Of a DNA stretch of 36,241 nucleotides, positions 1-12,700 are shown one piece after another. The notes under the pieces were generated by a model, which searched no databases, was not told the origin of the DNA, and was given only the letters and a program-made list of their open reading frames with translations. This DNA is from Saccoglossus kowalevskii. Lineage: Eukaryota > Hemichordata > Enteropneusta > Harrimaniidae. Numbering within the stretch: the stretch's first letter is position 1; each line of letters opens with the position of its first letter. The DNA is taken from assembly GCF_000003605.2 (NCBI RefSeq), contig NW_003106598.1, forward strand, positions 289,321-325,561, written 5' to 3'. Position numbers and translations under genes: made by a program.

Positions 1-62
1 CATCTCCCACGTTTGATAATTACGAAACAATGGCGACGAAATGAAAGAGAGGCTGTGGGAAA

Positions 63-282
63 ACCGCGGTGAAAATATTTTCACCGCGGTGTAAATATTT
101 CTACCGCGGTTTAAATATTTCTACCGCGGTTTAAATATTTTCACTGCGGTTTAAATATTCTCACCGCGGTGTAAATATTTTCACCGCGGTGTAAATATTT
201 TCACCGCGGTTTAAATATTCTCACCGCGGTTTAAATATTTTCAACGCGGTTTAAATATTCTCACCGCGGTGAAAATACTGGT
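63..282. repeat. 20-bp tandem repeat, 11 copies, with ACCGCGGT palindrome in every unit
   Basis: Units of exactly 20 bases start at 63, 83, 103 and so on to 263, each with ACCGCGGT (variants ACTGCGGT, AACGCGGT) followed by a TAAATATT-type AT block. Each unit alternates a self-complementary CpG octamer with an AT-rich near-palindrome. No coding sense. Confidence 0.95.
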
Positions 283-2163
283 GAAAATGTCGAAAATTCA
301 AAATAAAAGCAGAACAATTCTGGAGAAAATTTTGGAAATTCGAGAAAAAGCAGGAAAATACAAGTGAAAATGTCAAAAATTAGAAAAATCGTCAATGGCC
401 CTAACAAGCCACCGTAGAATAGGATTTATATTTTTGTGAAATAACTTGCATGGCAAAATAATTGACCGCTGCCGCCATTATTGAGTATTTGTATTAAATA
501 GGGGACATCATTCTAATATATGGAGGGCGCTATGCAAAGATTTGAAATACAATTCACTATTGAACTGTACAGCAAGAAAAGGGGAAAAGAATGAAGAGAA
601 TCAGTAAATTTGTAGATTATGGTATATTCTGTTCGTGCCATGCAAATGACAATCCATTGTGTAGGTGGGTTATATTATGGAACAAAAACATGGCTTCGAT
701 GGCCATTTTCCAATATAACACATTATGCATGAAATCAAATGTAAAAACAGGACTAACAAAGGTCATAGCCATCATAGTGGCTTCAAAATATCCACACACT
801 ATTGTGATGTGTTGACTCAGGAACACACAAAACATCAAAGAAACCAAATTTAACTTATTGTTTATTCCGCCATTTTCAGTTACTAGTACCCCAACAGCAC
901 CACTATTTACATATCAATACACTCGGGTGATTAGGTGACATATAACACCATTATGTATTCTGTATGTATTCTGACGCATGCAATAAAGAAGTTCCAAAAA
1001 CATCACAACTATACACATTTGATGAAGACCAATTTTGATGAACAGAGATTACTCTATGTCATATTTCTCTCGGAATGATAGGAATTTCAAACTTGAACTA
1101 TAAAAAAAATCCAAGTCAAAATCAAATCATTCACATTTTTGAGGCAGATATTTGAACCCTGTTTTTCACACATTGTGCAAGATCTCGCAGTGAATGGAAA
1201 ATCGAGTGTATGTGCCCGTGGGAAAATCAAACATCAAAACTACATACATTTTAACATTTTATTGCAGACTGAATATCACAAAAAAGTTTTAAAAATGACA
1301 TTATAAATACATTATTATCATATAAGCCTACACAAGATAAAAAAAAAAAAACTTCATTGTTTCATGTTTTATAGAGAATAAATATTTATTGCAATTCATC
1401 GGCATGTCGTTTTGGCACTTAATGTCTGAAAACATAATTTTAAAATTTCATTGAATAGAGTCAAATTTCTTTTTTTTCTTGGCCTAATATGCTGATTACC
1501 AGTAATTATAAAAAAATGTCCTGAGTATATACTGATATGTAAAACATGCACTGAATAATTTATGTAAGAGTTCAATGTATATAACCAATATACAAAGTGA
1601 CAAATCTGAATATCATGTAAATAAGGAAGCCATCTTGTTGTTTTTTTAGTAAAAGTTTATAACAAATTTTGCAGCTGTCATGAGATGTTAATGAATTTCT
1701 GAGTCAGGATAAATTGCAAAATGTTGTCATAGTGATGAAACCATAGATTTGAAAGAATGTCACATAGACAAGAACTTCATAACACCAATTATTTGATACA
1801 AGCATAATACCATAAATAATATGGTAATATTAATAAAAAAATAGTTGGATCAATATTTTTACATTGATCTTTATTTATTGTACCGTATTTTAAAATTGAG
1901 TGTAAATGAATAATAATTTCAGGCACATTGTTGACGTACATACAACCAATAACATGACAGGGACTGTGACTTTAACCAGGGGAAGTACAGACAAATTGAA
2001 AACACACAGCAAAAAATGAAAATAAAAAGAAAACGTGTAAAAAAATTACTGAGGTAGGTTATTGCAATAAAACATGTCAAAGATTATTAATTATAATTAA
2101 AGTAAATTTACAGCTATACTGTAAACTGTTTTGCTGCTAGACATTTTCATATTTTGAAGACTA
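283..2163. other. AT-rich non-coding stretch; no gene seen
   Basis: Short open frames near 591-847 overlap on both strands and show no codon bias or domain. A CTCGCAGTGAATGGAAAAT block at 1185-1203 matches one end of the inverted-repeat element at 9966-10327 and is probably a fragment of it. A TTTATT pair near 1871 could be a distal poly(A) signal for the minus-strand gene. Nothing else was recognised. Confidence 0.5.
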
Positions 2164-2366
2164 CTGTAAAATGACTACGGTAATTTTCACGGGGTTTAAA
2201 TTTTGCTGATTTCCCATTTCAGGCATATTCAGTGGGTTTTAAATTCACGGTTTTATCATTTAGATAATGTGTTCTATGATAAATTTTACATAACCACTGG
2301 ATTTAAATTTAGCACATTTTTCAGTCAGCAACATTAAAACCCAGTGAATAATAGACCTCTTTACAG
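2164..2366. mobile_element. TA-flanked inverted-repeat element (MITE) of the CTGTAAA type
   Basis: The stretch begins TA|CTGTAAAATGAC and ends CCTCTTTACAG|TA. The ends are inverted copies with divergence inside: both arms carry a TTCAC-GGGTTTAA-like block followed by TTGCTGA. There is no coding capacity. A related fragment starts at 5213 (TACTGTAAATTC), and related ends occur near 19548 and 35955. Confidence 0.65.
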
Positions 2367-3128
2367 TATAAGGCATTCTTGAAGATAAAATTCCACAAAA
2401 ATCATGTTGTAGAACTTTTAACAAAATTTTGTGATTTTCACCGAAAATACAGATCTTATGTTGTTTGGCTAAAAATCATTATTCAATCAAAATAAAACAT
2501 TTTTTAAAAATATATTCATAGTCTATAGTAATCAAAACAATCTTTTTCCTAATGAAGGAATCCATTTTCACACTGGTTATACAACAAAAGATAATAATCA
2601 AAATGAAGATAATATGCGGATAAGGTTTGCATTTAAATAATTATTATTTTTATAATTTAAGTTAAACACTGTTTAAATATGTGTATATAAACCTGAAACC
2701 TGTCCAAACAAGTACAATTTTCCCAATAGAATTGCTTATTTAAAAATCTCTATTGAATCAAACACCACTATATAATTAACAATGCTCAATCCATGATCTG
2801 TTTATACATGCTTTTCTCTACAATTCTGACTTATCAACAAACTAAAAATACACACTGCGATTATATAATGGATTGCATAAAACTGCTCCAAAAATATTTT
2901 TTTTAATAATAATTATTAACAAATCAACCCAATCATTACTGCCATGCAACTTAAGAACAGGTTTTTTGATTGGTCAAAACTGTTGACTATACCTCAAATA
3001 TTTTATAATAATAACCTTAGACGGTTTTACTGATCAGTAACAGCAAACATTGCTGCAATATGTGTACCTAGTACATCACTGAGTATCGTCTATGAAAGCA
3101 GTCTAGTAATGCTGGGTAAATTGTTCTC

Positions 3129-3253
3129 TTAAAGCGAGAGGGTCGTCACCTGTACACGCGCGGGAATTGAGTCCCAAGAGACGATAACAATACATGCTAA
3201 AAATGCAAAGGCTCATGGGTAGATGCTTGTTTGTAAACAATGACACGCTTTAA
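3129..3253. mobile_element. TTAA-flanked MITE, copy 1
   Basis: TTAA|AGCGAGAGGGTCGTCACCTG at the left and GACACGCT|TTAA at the right. The internal block GGCTCATGGGTAGATGCTTG followed by TTTGTAAACAATGACACGC recurs in inverted orientation in copy 2 (7855-8008). TTAA duplication is typical of piggyBac-type insertion. Confidence 0.75.
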
Positions 3254-3549
3254 TTAATTGAAATAATGTTTATGGTCAATGGGTGACCATGAAGTTAATT
3301 GGCTGATAAATATAGCACACTGGTAATTTGAATATTCTAATTTTCCAGGCTATGGATACAAATTATATGTACAGTGCATAAGCTGTATCAGCTCATAGTT
3401 GCCATAGAGACAAGTGTTACCATTAACTTCATAAACCAATGACGTCATAAAAACCTCTGATTGTGATAGTTGTAATTCAGAACACATTTTGTACAGCATA
3501 TCTATAACTTTTACCTTCTAAATAAATGTTAGTTGTAAAAATTATGACA

Positions 3550-3577
3550 CTTATATATATATATATAATAAATAATA
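3550..3577. repeat. (TA)n microsatellite just 3' of the RhoGEF stop codon
   Basis: An alternating TA run with an imperfect AATAATAATA continuation lies in the presumptive 3' UTR of the minus-strand gene. Confidence 0.8.
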
Positions 3578-3593
3578 ATATTCTGAATTTGGT

Positions 3594-3781
3594 TTAATGC
3601 TGATTAGTTATATCACTTTCTAATTGTGACTTTGTCTGCATGTATAGCTCAGAGGCACAGAGTAACTTATATCGCTGTTTCAAGTTTTTGGCTCTGACAT
3701 GCTGGTTTAATATTTCTTCTGTATTGTCAGAGGGAAACCATCCAGTTTCACCGTCACGCAGCCGTGCACCGTAATACCAAC
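3594..3781 (-). CDS. Ephexin-like RhoGEF, SH3 domain exon b and C-terminus
   Basis: This terminal exon starts after CTACTAG and runs to a TAA at 3596-3594. It reads [20 protein letters not shown], then [20 protein letters not shown], then a 22-residue tail ending in TNQH. The GW-FPS block with aromatic residues forms the SH3 ligand groove. H-V-R-A-x-N-L-K-Q-R-Y is shared by ephexins. The tail does not end in the PDZ-ligand type sequence seen in some vertebrate members. No close canonical AATAAA lies on the minus strand just downstream; the first clear ones are more than 1.5 kb away (near 1876 and 1391), so the 3' end is unresolved. Confidence 0.93.
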
Positions 3782-6700
3782 CTAGTAGGTAAAAACAACA
3801 CATGTGACTTGATTAATTATCATCTCTAGAAAATAATACATGTGTAAAGTAGATTTAGAGAACTGAGTGTGTATAGTAAGTTGAAGGAGAGAAATTGGGA
3901 GTAAACACAAATACTAAAAAACAGTTTGTGATTGAGAAACTCAATAAAAGTGTGCGACTCAATGAATGAGTTTGCTAGAAACAATTAAGGTAGCGAGAAG
4001 GGTTTGATGACGTTTTTGAATAAAGCATTCTCTGTCTGTTGTTTCATTCAGAAGCGTAATTTAGCATATATGATTCAAAAGCATAAGTATAGAGGGACAA
4101 GTTCGCGCAAACTGGACAGCCATTGTTTACATAAGTACCACGTGACAACAAAAATGGTTGAACCTTGTAAAAATAAAATCCGCGATTCTGAGAGAACACT
4201 GCAGAATTTCCTGATGAAATTTACGTCATGCATTGTCCGTAATCAAGTCCATTGAAATGTGTCCCCGGTAATCAAAAGACCTATTTTTCCGATTTCTACG
4301 CAGGTTTGTTTTTTTGTATGAATTAAAGGAAGAATTGTCAGAAGCACTCATTGAAAGAGTGTGAGTGACATATTCATGATCAGGACTTGATAAATGAGAT
4401 TGTGAAAATAAAAATCAACAAGAAATGAGTGTATGATTCATTGAATGAGTGTAAGTCACTCAATGGATGAGTTTATGAGAAAACAGGACGAGATTGTGGC
4501 TCAATGAACCCAATGGATGAATGAGGGCATGATTCATTCAATGAATTAGCGTGAGTCCACTTAATCAATAAGTTAGTATGTTCAATTAATGAGGTGACAA
4601 TCAGAATAAGTGAGTGAGGGACATAATTATAATTAATTATCTCTAGAAAGTGATGAGTGGATATTAGAAGGGTACTGAGCAAGTATAGCGAGTTGGATGA
4701 GAAATAAGATAAATTGGGAGTGTAAACATGAGGAAGAATAAAAATGTTTGTGAGCGGAAACTCAATAAATGAGTGTAACTCAATGCATGAATGAATGAGT
4801 AATGCGATGAATGAGTTTGTGAGAAACTGAATACATGAGTATACTTCATAGTGTGTAACAATAAAGTTTAAATCTGATGTTTGTAATAATATTGCTCCAG
4901 TAACAATATTTATATGTATTTGTTTTTGTCTTCCATTTAGTTAAAAACATTTATTTATTTATTGTAAATCATGTTAAACAAAATAAAACGGAGTAAGAAG
5001 GTGTATAATTTTCAGTTGTTTGACAACAAGTGCTCACACTTTGTATACCACTACTTACCATCTGGCAGTTTTCTGTATACATTGACGACATCAGATACTT
5101 CCAGTGAGATCTCATCTGATTCCAAGGCAGTGTGTGGCGTGAAGCACTGAACTTGAGGGCAGTCTATAATATAATAAAAAACGCAATACAACTTCTGACC
5201 ATTCTACAAATACTGTAAATTCAATAATTAATCAATGGGTTTTAAATTTGCTATTTCACTGATAGGTGAATGTTCAATAACAATGAAATTAATTTTTTCA
5301 CTGAAAAATGTATGAATTTAAAAATGTTAAATATGCTAAAATTATTAAAATAAGTAAAATCAAATAAAAATAAATGCTTCTACATTATATAGTGTATGAG
5401 TTGAAGATGCATGAAAAGGAATTTGGAAGATCTAAAAATGTGAAGTCTTAAATATTACGACGAAAAGTATGTTGTATTTGGTGATTAAACACCACAACCT
5501 CAAGTACCTGATAGCTTCAGTGTTGAAATATTTCAAAATTTGTTGCCAACTGATTTTTTTTATCATTTTCCACAATTATAAGTAGGAAGTGTTCTGCATA
5601 TACCGTACTCATCCGAGTTAGCGAAAAAGGTACTCAGCTCAGAAAATGTTTTTTTGGGGGGAGCAATTAGTCAACAACCCCACTTGGCCATTTTTGTTCA
5701 TCATTTGTCAGATTAGGGGGAATTACAATTGTGAAATGAATTGCATTGCTTTTTATTTCCACACTTTCACAATGACGATATAGAAATGACCACAAAAAGT
5801 ACACACACATTTCATTTACAATATTATTTAAATACCATACGGAATTTATTAGAGATTGTTGGAAAATGGTTGAAGTCAAGAGATTCATCATTATCTTTGT
5901 TAACTGTTTTTGATCATTTGCAAATTCTCGATGCGAAGCAATTTCCGCTATGATGTTTTGACCTGCAACATTGTCTTTTAAACTGATAGGTCAAGTCAGT
6001 TATTTAACCAATCAGAATACACTGTTGTATCGATGCAATAGTTCGAGAATACTCGAAAGAATTCTGGCAACGCAATGTGGAAATGAAATAACAATGTCAA
6101 AGTATGATCTGTTGAAATTGATTTCAGGTAAAAAAAACGACACGTTAATAGGTAACTTATGAAAGGTAAAATGTATATGGAATATTCACGGATTTCATGG
6201 TTGTTAACAGGTTATTGTCAAAGTGTAGTTTATTCAAGGCATTTGCCTGATATTCATGGTGGTTAATATCTTAGCTGTATTACATAAATTTAATTACCGA
6301 TATTCAGAACAGTCAAACAATTATCAAAGATCAGGTTTTATGACTAGACAGTCAAATTTGGCACATTTTGGATGGGTGCTTAGCCGAATGTTAACCCTGC
6401 AAATAGAAATACGGTAATACAAAGTAGGAATGCAAAATTTGACAACCAACTCACCCCACTCTTCATATTCTCTTCCCTCTTCATAATCATCATCATCACC
6501 AACTTCATCAGACAATACATCCATCCAACGATGGCTTTCATTTCTTGAAATAATCAATAAAAGAGGATATTGTCATGTCTGACATTTTTTGGAAGTCTGC
6601 GGAGCAGATGTCATGGATTCACCAAAGATCATGATTAAATGTCAAAGATCTTGAATTGGCAAAGGTCATGAGTAATTAGTCAAAGGGTGTGAGTAAACTG

Positions 6701-9700
6701 TCAAGTAAATGGTTAAAGGTAGTGAGTAAATGGTCAAAGGTCGTTATTAAATGGACAAAGGTCATTAGTAAATGGTCAAAGGTCGTGAGTAAATGTCAAA
6801 GGTCGTGAGTAAATGGTCAAAGGTTGTGAGTAAATGGTCAAAGGTTGTGAGTAAATGGTCAAAGTTCGTTAGTAAATGGACAAAGGTCATTAGTAAATGG
6901 ACAAAGGTCATTAGTAAATGATCAAAGGTTGTGAGTAAATGGTCAAAGGTCGTGAGTGAATGGTCGAAGGTTGTGAGTAAATGGACAAAGGTCATTAGTA
7001 AATGGACAAAGGTCGTGAGTAAATGGTCAAAGGTCGTGAGTAAATGGTCAAAGGTCGTGAGTAAATGGTCAAAGGTCGTGAGTAAATAGACAAAGGTCGT
7101 GAATAAATGGACAAAGGCCGTGAATAAATGGACAAAGGTCGTGAATAAATGGTCAAAGGTCGTGAGTAAATGGTCAAAGGTCGTGAGTAAATGTCAAAGG
7201 TCGTGAGTAAATGGTCAAAGGTTGTGAGTAAATGGTCAAAGGTTGTGAGTAAATGGTCAAAGTTCGTTAGTAAATGGACAAAGGTCATTAGTAAATGGAC
7301 AAAGGTCATTAGTAAATGATCAAAGGTTGTGAGTAAATGGTCAAAGGTCGTGAGTGAATGGTCGAAGGTTGTGAGTAAATGGACAAAGGTCATTAGTAAA
7401 TGGACAAAGGTCATTAGTAAATGGACAAAATTCATGAATAAATGATAAAAGTTGATCAAGTAAATGGAGAAATGTTATGAGTAAATTGACAAAGGTTATG
7501 AATTTATGGTCTAAATTCTGATAACAATGATCACAGTGAGTAAAAATATTGTTAATGAATCATTACTTACTGTTCAGCACAGTTTAAAAGAATCTCTCTT
7601 TCTTTCTTTCTGTAGTTTTCTAACAACACCAGGAGAATCAAGTTATTGCAATTCATTGGTACACCATTTTTCAGCTTGGGATAATCTTCAGCTGTCTGAA
7701 CAACGCGGGCCTGTAACATATTACGCAAACAATGGTCTTCTACAACAAAGTTAGCATTCCTACGGGATGAGAACAAAAAACTGGCGTGAAGAGGAAGACC
7801 GTAGAAATAAATGAAATATATGTATCATATATATGCCTAGACATGTTCATTAAGTTAAAGCGAGGGAGTCGTCACATGCGCATGCGTCAGATTGCCATAG
7901 CGTGTCATTGTTTACAAACAAGCGTCTACCCATGAGCCTTCGCTTTTTTAGCATGTGTTGTTATCATTGCTTGGTTCTCAAGCGCAGGTGACAACCTTAC
8001 CGCTTTAAGTGATAATTGAATAAGTTAAGTTAATAAATGAATGAATAAATAACAAAAATGTCATAGACCTTACCCTTTTTTTCTTGCAATCAACAGTAGA
8101 TCAGTGAATAGAAATAAATAGATGGGTTTTTGTATGGGTTTGACACTGGAAATGAATTTCTTTTCATAACGTATTTCAGTCAGCTCTCCTTTCTTAACAA
8201 GCCATCTGGAAGCTGAAACCAATGCTAATTGCTGCAAGCAAGAAAGAACATAAAGATAATAAATTGAAATATTTTGCCGCCATATACAACGTACTACTAC
8301 AATCAATGTCTGGTCCTCTGTACCAAATAAACCTAGTCAAAATGTTTAGCCTTTTAGTTTGGTAGGGGTGTGCGGCCGGGACAGTCAGAAAATTTATTCA
8401 GTTATAGGTTGAATTGTTGATGACTTCACTACACATGCGCAATGTTCGTAGCACTGAAACACATTGCATTGTGGGCTCATTACCGGGATGAATGATGGCC
8501 AATCGTTGCAAACTTCGACGATCTGCTACATGAAAATATACCACTAAAAACTCAATAGAAGTACTAAAACCCGGATAAATACATGGAAATTAAAAAAAAA
8601 AAAAACATCCGAGACCGGCAAAACTGATATTGGACCAAAATTCAAGCAAAACATCTAAAAATTACGACCCCAAAGGATGGCACGTCCCCATAATGTGTTT
8701 TGCATTAAGTGCCCCATTAAGTGTGTGTGTGTGGGGGGGGGGGTGAAGGCCTTCATGACAATAATCTACAAGGTAAACATACCTTATGCATCTTCAGCTG
8801 TTTTTCGATAGCCACCATTTCAAAGATACGCTCTATTTTTCTGGCACCCTCATTACATTCTCGCACCACTTTAGTTGCAGCAACGAATGCTGATTTGGCA
8901 GAGTCATAACACTCGGTGCCCTCCTTCGTTCGGTGAAAAATATTCTGAAAAACAAATACATGTAATAATTTACAAAGTTTATGTATAAATTGCACTATAC
9001 TACCTGTCTTATAGGTTTTTTTGCCTGGATTTTATTTGTATGTTTTATCTAATTTTTTATCTGTCTGTTCTACTGCTCTAAGATTTCGCATTTCCTTTCT
9101 CAGGTTTCCTAATCTACATTCAAAAATTTGTCGTCTATACTTTCTCAGATTTCTCGTCTACTTTTTCCGATTTCTCATTTACTTTTTCCGATTTTTTACC
9201 TACTTTGTCACAATTCTCATCTACTTTCTCAGATTTCTCATACATTTTACAATGCATGCAATCTGGTTGCCAGGAAGTGACATCACAGGGGCAAAGGTCT
9301 TACCTGAACAAGCAATGGCAGTCTTGTGATTCTCTGCATAGGCAGTGTTAGAAATGATGAGAAGGTCTGATTTTCGCAGACAGGATCTTTCTCCAAGGAT
9401 GTTATTAGATCAGAAAAATCTGAGTCCTTGGTCCTAGAATCAGAAAGTCATTACAAATGTAAAGAAATTACAAAATATATGGTCCAAAAGGGCTGACCAT
9501 TAGACATATAAACATCACTTTTGATGCAGTAAAATATGTATGACCGGTGGTCATTTTTGGTGTAAAATAGGCCTCAACATTTGAATGTGTTCCAAATCAG
9601 TTCTCAGAGATGACCACATGGGCCTATTTCAACCAAACATAGTATAATGACAATACACACTGGGTATAGACAGTCAATAATATTGCATGTTTTTATTTCT

Positions 9701-12700
9701 CTTAAGATTCAATTCAAGATGGCACCTGGTGGCTGTTTTGTTTTTCTTTAGCTTAATTCTCATCTCAATCTGCGCACTGGCATCCACTGCATTGAATCCT
9801 AAAACTTGAATGTGTCCATAATCCGTTTTCAGAAATGAAAGGACTAGTTTTGATCGAACTTAGTATGACGATAATGCAGATGCATTTTTTGCAAGATCTG
9901 ATTATCTGGAACATCATTGTTTTAAACCTTCACTTTTAAGCTAATTTCAGGGACGTTATGAATAGGTGATTTTCCGTACAATTGCGAGATCTCGCGAGAT
10001 GCATGAAAGACACGCGTCGAACGTCTGCTGCAAAAATCGAACGATTTGATTTTGAACTAGAATTTCTTTATTTCGCAGCTTACATTGACCGGCCGATCTT
10101 CGACAGAGGAATATTGCTTTCGAATACCCTTACTTTATAATCGAAATTGCCTATCATCAAATGTGGACAGCACATTATTAAGCATGGAAATGTCCCCGAA
10201 ATACTTTCGCGTTTGTCGAATCCCACGCGATGTTTGACGCGACTACGACGCTATGACCTTTGTTTGTCCTGTTTTTACGTTCGATTTCACGCATAACGCG
10301 TGATTCTCGCAGTGAACGGAAAATGGTCTATATAAACATGTCCATGAATTATTGATGGTGACTACTGGTATGTCATTTTTTTCAATATATGTTTTCTATG
10401 AGACAAACCCCTAACTGCAAAGTAGCTGTTTTAGTGACAAATAGTAGATCAGAGAGTCAGTATTTATTTAAAAACTGATGTCATGGTTACCTTAATTCTG
10501 TAATAGTTCTTAATTGCTGGGAGTGATTACTGCAGTATACCACATAGCAATGCAGAAGTTCTATCGCATATTTTTCAATGATATCACACACATCAGACAT
10601 TACTATGCTTTCTTCTTGTCTAGCTTCCAACTCCATCAAAAACCTGTAAACAAGTTGTATTAAATGTGTATAGTTCTAAAATAAGAACGACCCACTGCCT
10701 ATTGTGGCATTTTGAGTAATCAAGTACAGGTACAACTTGTATGTGTGCAATGATTGGCAAGAAATAGTGAATTTTATGGTTGTCAATATTCAAAAGAAAT
10801 GCTGGAATTAGAATTTTCTGAAATGTTCAAACAATGTACAAGAACCAGGAGTCAAATTGTCAAATTTGAGGCATTTCCATAAGAATGGGTGATATTTAAG
10901 TCAAAATTGGCTCCAAAAATAGAAATCCCCCAGTAGTGGGGTGGGATGTAGGCAATCTGATTAAAATCTGAGGTAGGTATGAGGCTCTTATTTTTTTTTA
11001 AGAGACGACTGGAACACAATTTTTTATCAATGAAAAGTGAAATCAAAAGAATGAACATAAACAAAAATATGAACACTAGTAAATACTATATAAAGGGTCA
11101 TAAAATAAACATTAAAAAAAAATTGCAGCCTCATGCCTACATTGGATTTTAATCAGACTGGAGGGTTGGGTGGGAGTTTAGTCCAGTATGGGCACTAATT
11201 AAGTCATACATATATGGATACATACCTACTTAGCGAATAGAAGGATCAAACAAAAAAAATCAAGTGACTTACTTTTCACTGATATCTCGGATATCTTTAA
11301 TGTTTGAAAATATAAATCGTCGCTGGAACTCTTGCATATTTGGAACACTTCCCATAAAATGATCAACAAAAACGTTCAGACTGCGTAGATAAGATGCTTC
11401 TGAAGAAATCACCTCAAACATGGACTGAAAAAAAAAAGAGATGAAATCAATGGAGAAATCTGTTTTTGAGATTATATAACCATGGTATAGAATTCTCAAA
11501 AATAAATTGCTAACAGTAAGAAGGACCTTTTCATCACCAGACTTTCTTGCCCAAATTATTCTCTTCTTTTTTCTTATATTCTTCAAAATTTTTCGAAATA
11601 AATCTTGATTTTGGAGCTGACAGCCATGAATTTGAGTAAATTTTCAGTTTTTACTCAAAAAATTTGGCTATTTTTGTACCAGTCATATGAAGGAAAGTGC
11701 AGACTATAAATGGGACTATTTTGTGAATTTGTGATGAAAAATGGGAACTGGTGGTGAAAAGGTTAAGCGACAACAGCTGTAATTAGAGGTATTTTTTCTT
11801 AAAATTTTATTTTAATAAAACATTTTGCAAAGGCCATCGCCGAAAAGTGGACACTGAAAACATAGCATATATGTACATACCGTCATTGTACATTAAATCA
11901 CTTGGAATTGAAAAAAAGATGGCTGCATGGTATATGAATCTAGTTTCGTCTAGTGACAACTTACCAGAGGGCACTACACATATATCAAAAACTTAACCAG
12001 ATCAAAGGACTATTAAAGCTACTCTCTGAAGTCCTCTCACTGATTATTTCTCACAAATGTGTGCATCGTGTGTCATGTTTTTACATGCCCCCCCCCCCCC
12101 CATCACTTGACCAATTTCAATGAAATAACTACTATACTCCCTGTAGTTTTAATATTGCATTTTATGTGATTTAGACTTGCCCATGCAATTATTTCTGAAA
12201 CAATATTAAGGTAAGACTTGGTCACGTTTTTGTGGTTATATGTAAAAAAAATGTAATTATCTCAAAGCTGATACATAAAAAAGAAAATGAGAGAGTTAAA
12301 CAGCACAGAACCCAAAAAACATTCTCCTCTGTTGCAATGACTGAAGACATCTGAACAATGTCAACTGAACAGAATAAAAATATGGCAAATTTCAAGAAGC
12401 CATCAATGCTCTTAATGGAAATTTATGAAAGATTTTCCCTGTTAGAACCTTTCATTTCACTCAAATACAAAAAATATGCTTTCATTGGGTATAGATGCTA
12501 TTTGGTAAGCTAACACCATGGCTTTTTGTGGGTTTCCTTCTATTATTGATGGATTTAATGAATTCACATTGTGATTAGAGTTGTTTCCAACAGTCAAATG
12601 AAATTTATAAAACTAATACATTTTTTTTTTATAAAAAAACATTTATGCCTTCATGTAACTCTCTGTAACTTTAACGATAATGTCTAAATTTGATAATGAT

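Noticed and set aside
4473-4861. Two His/Ser-rich minus-strand frames
   Set aside because: They arise from CAATGAATGAGTGT repeats inside the SH3 intron; no splice or homology support.
6995-7459. 154-residue minus-strand open frame (THLLTTFDH-type repeats)
   Set aside because: Produced by a 21-bp minisatellite whose length is a multiple of three; no unique sequence, start context or homology.
9021-9329. Plus-strand 102-residue frame with RFL-YFF repeats resembling membrane segments
   Set aside because: Comes from the degenerate 21-bp TTTCTCATCTAC repeat and runs into the antisense of the DH exon.
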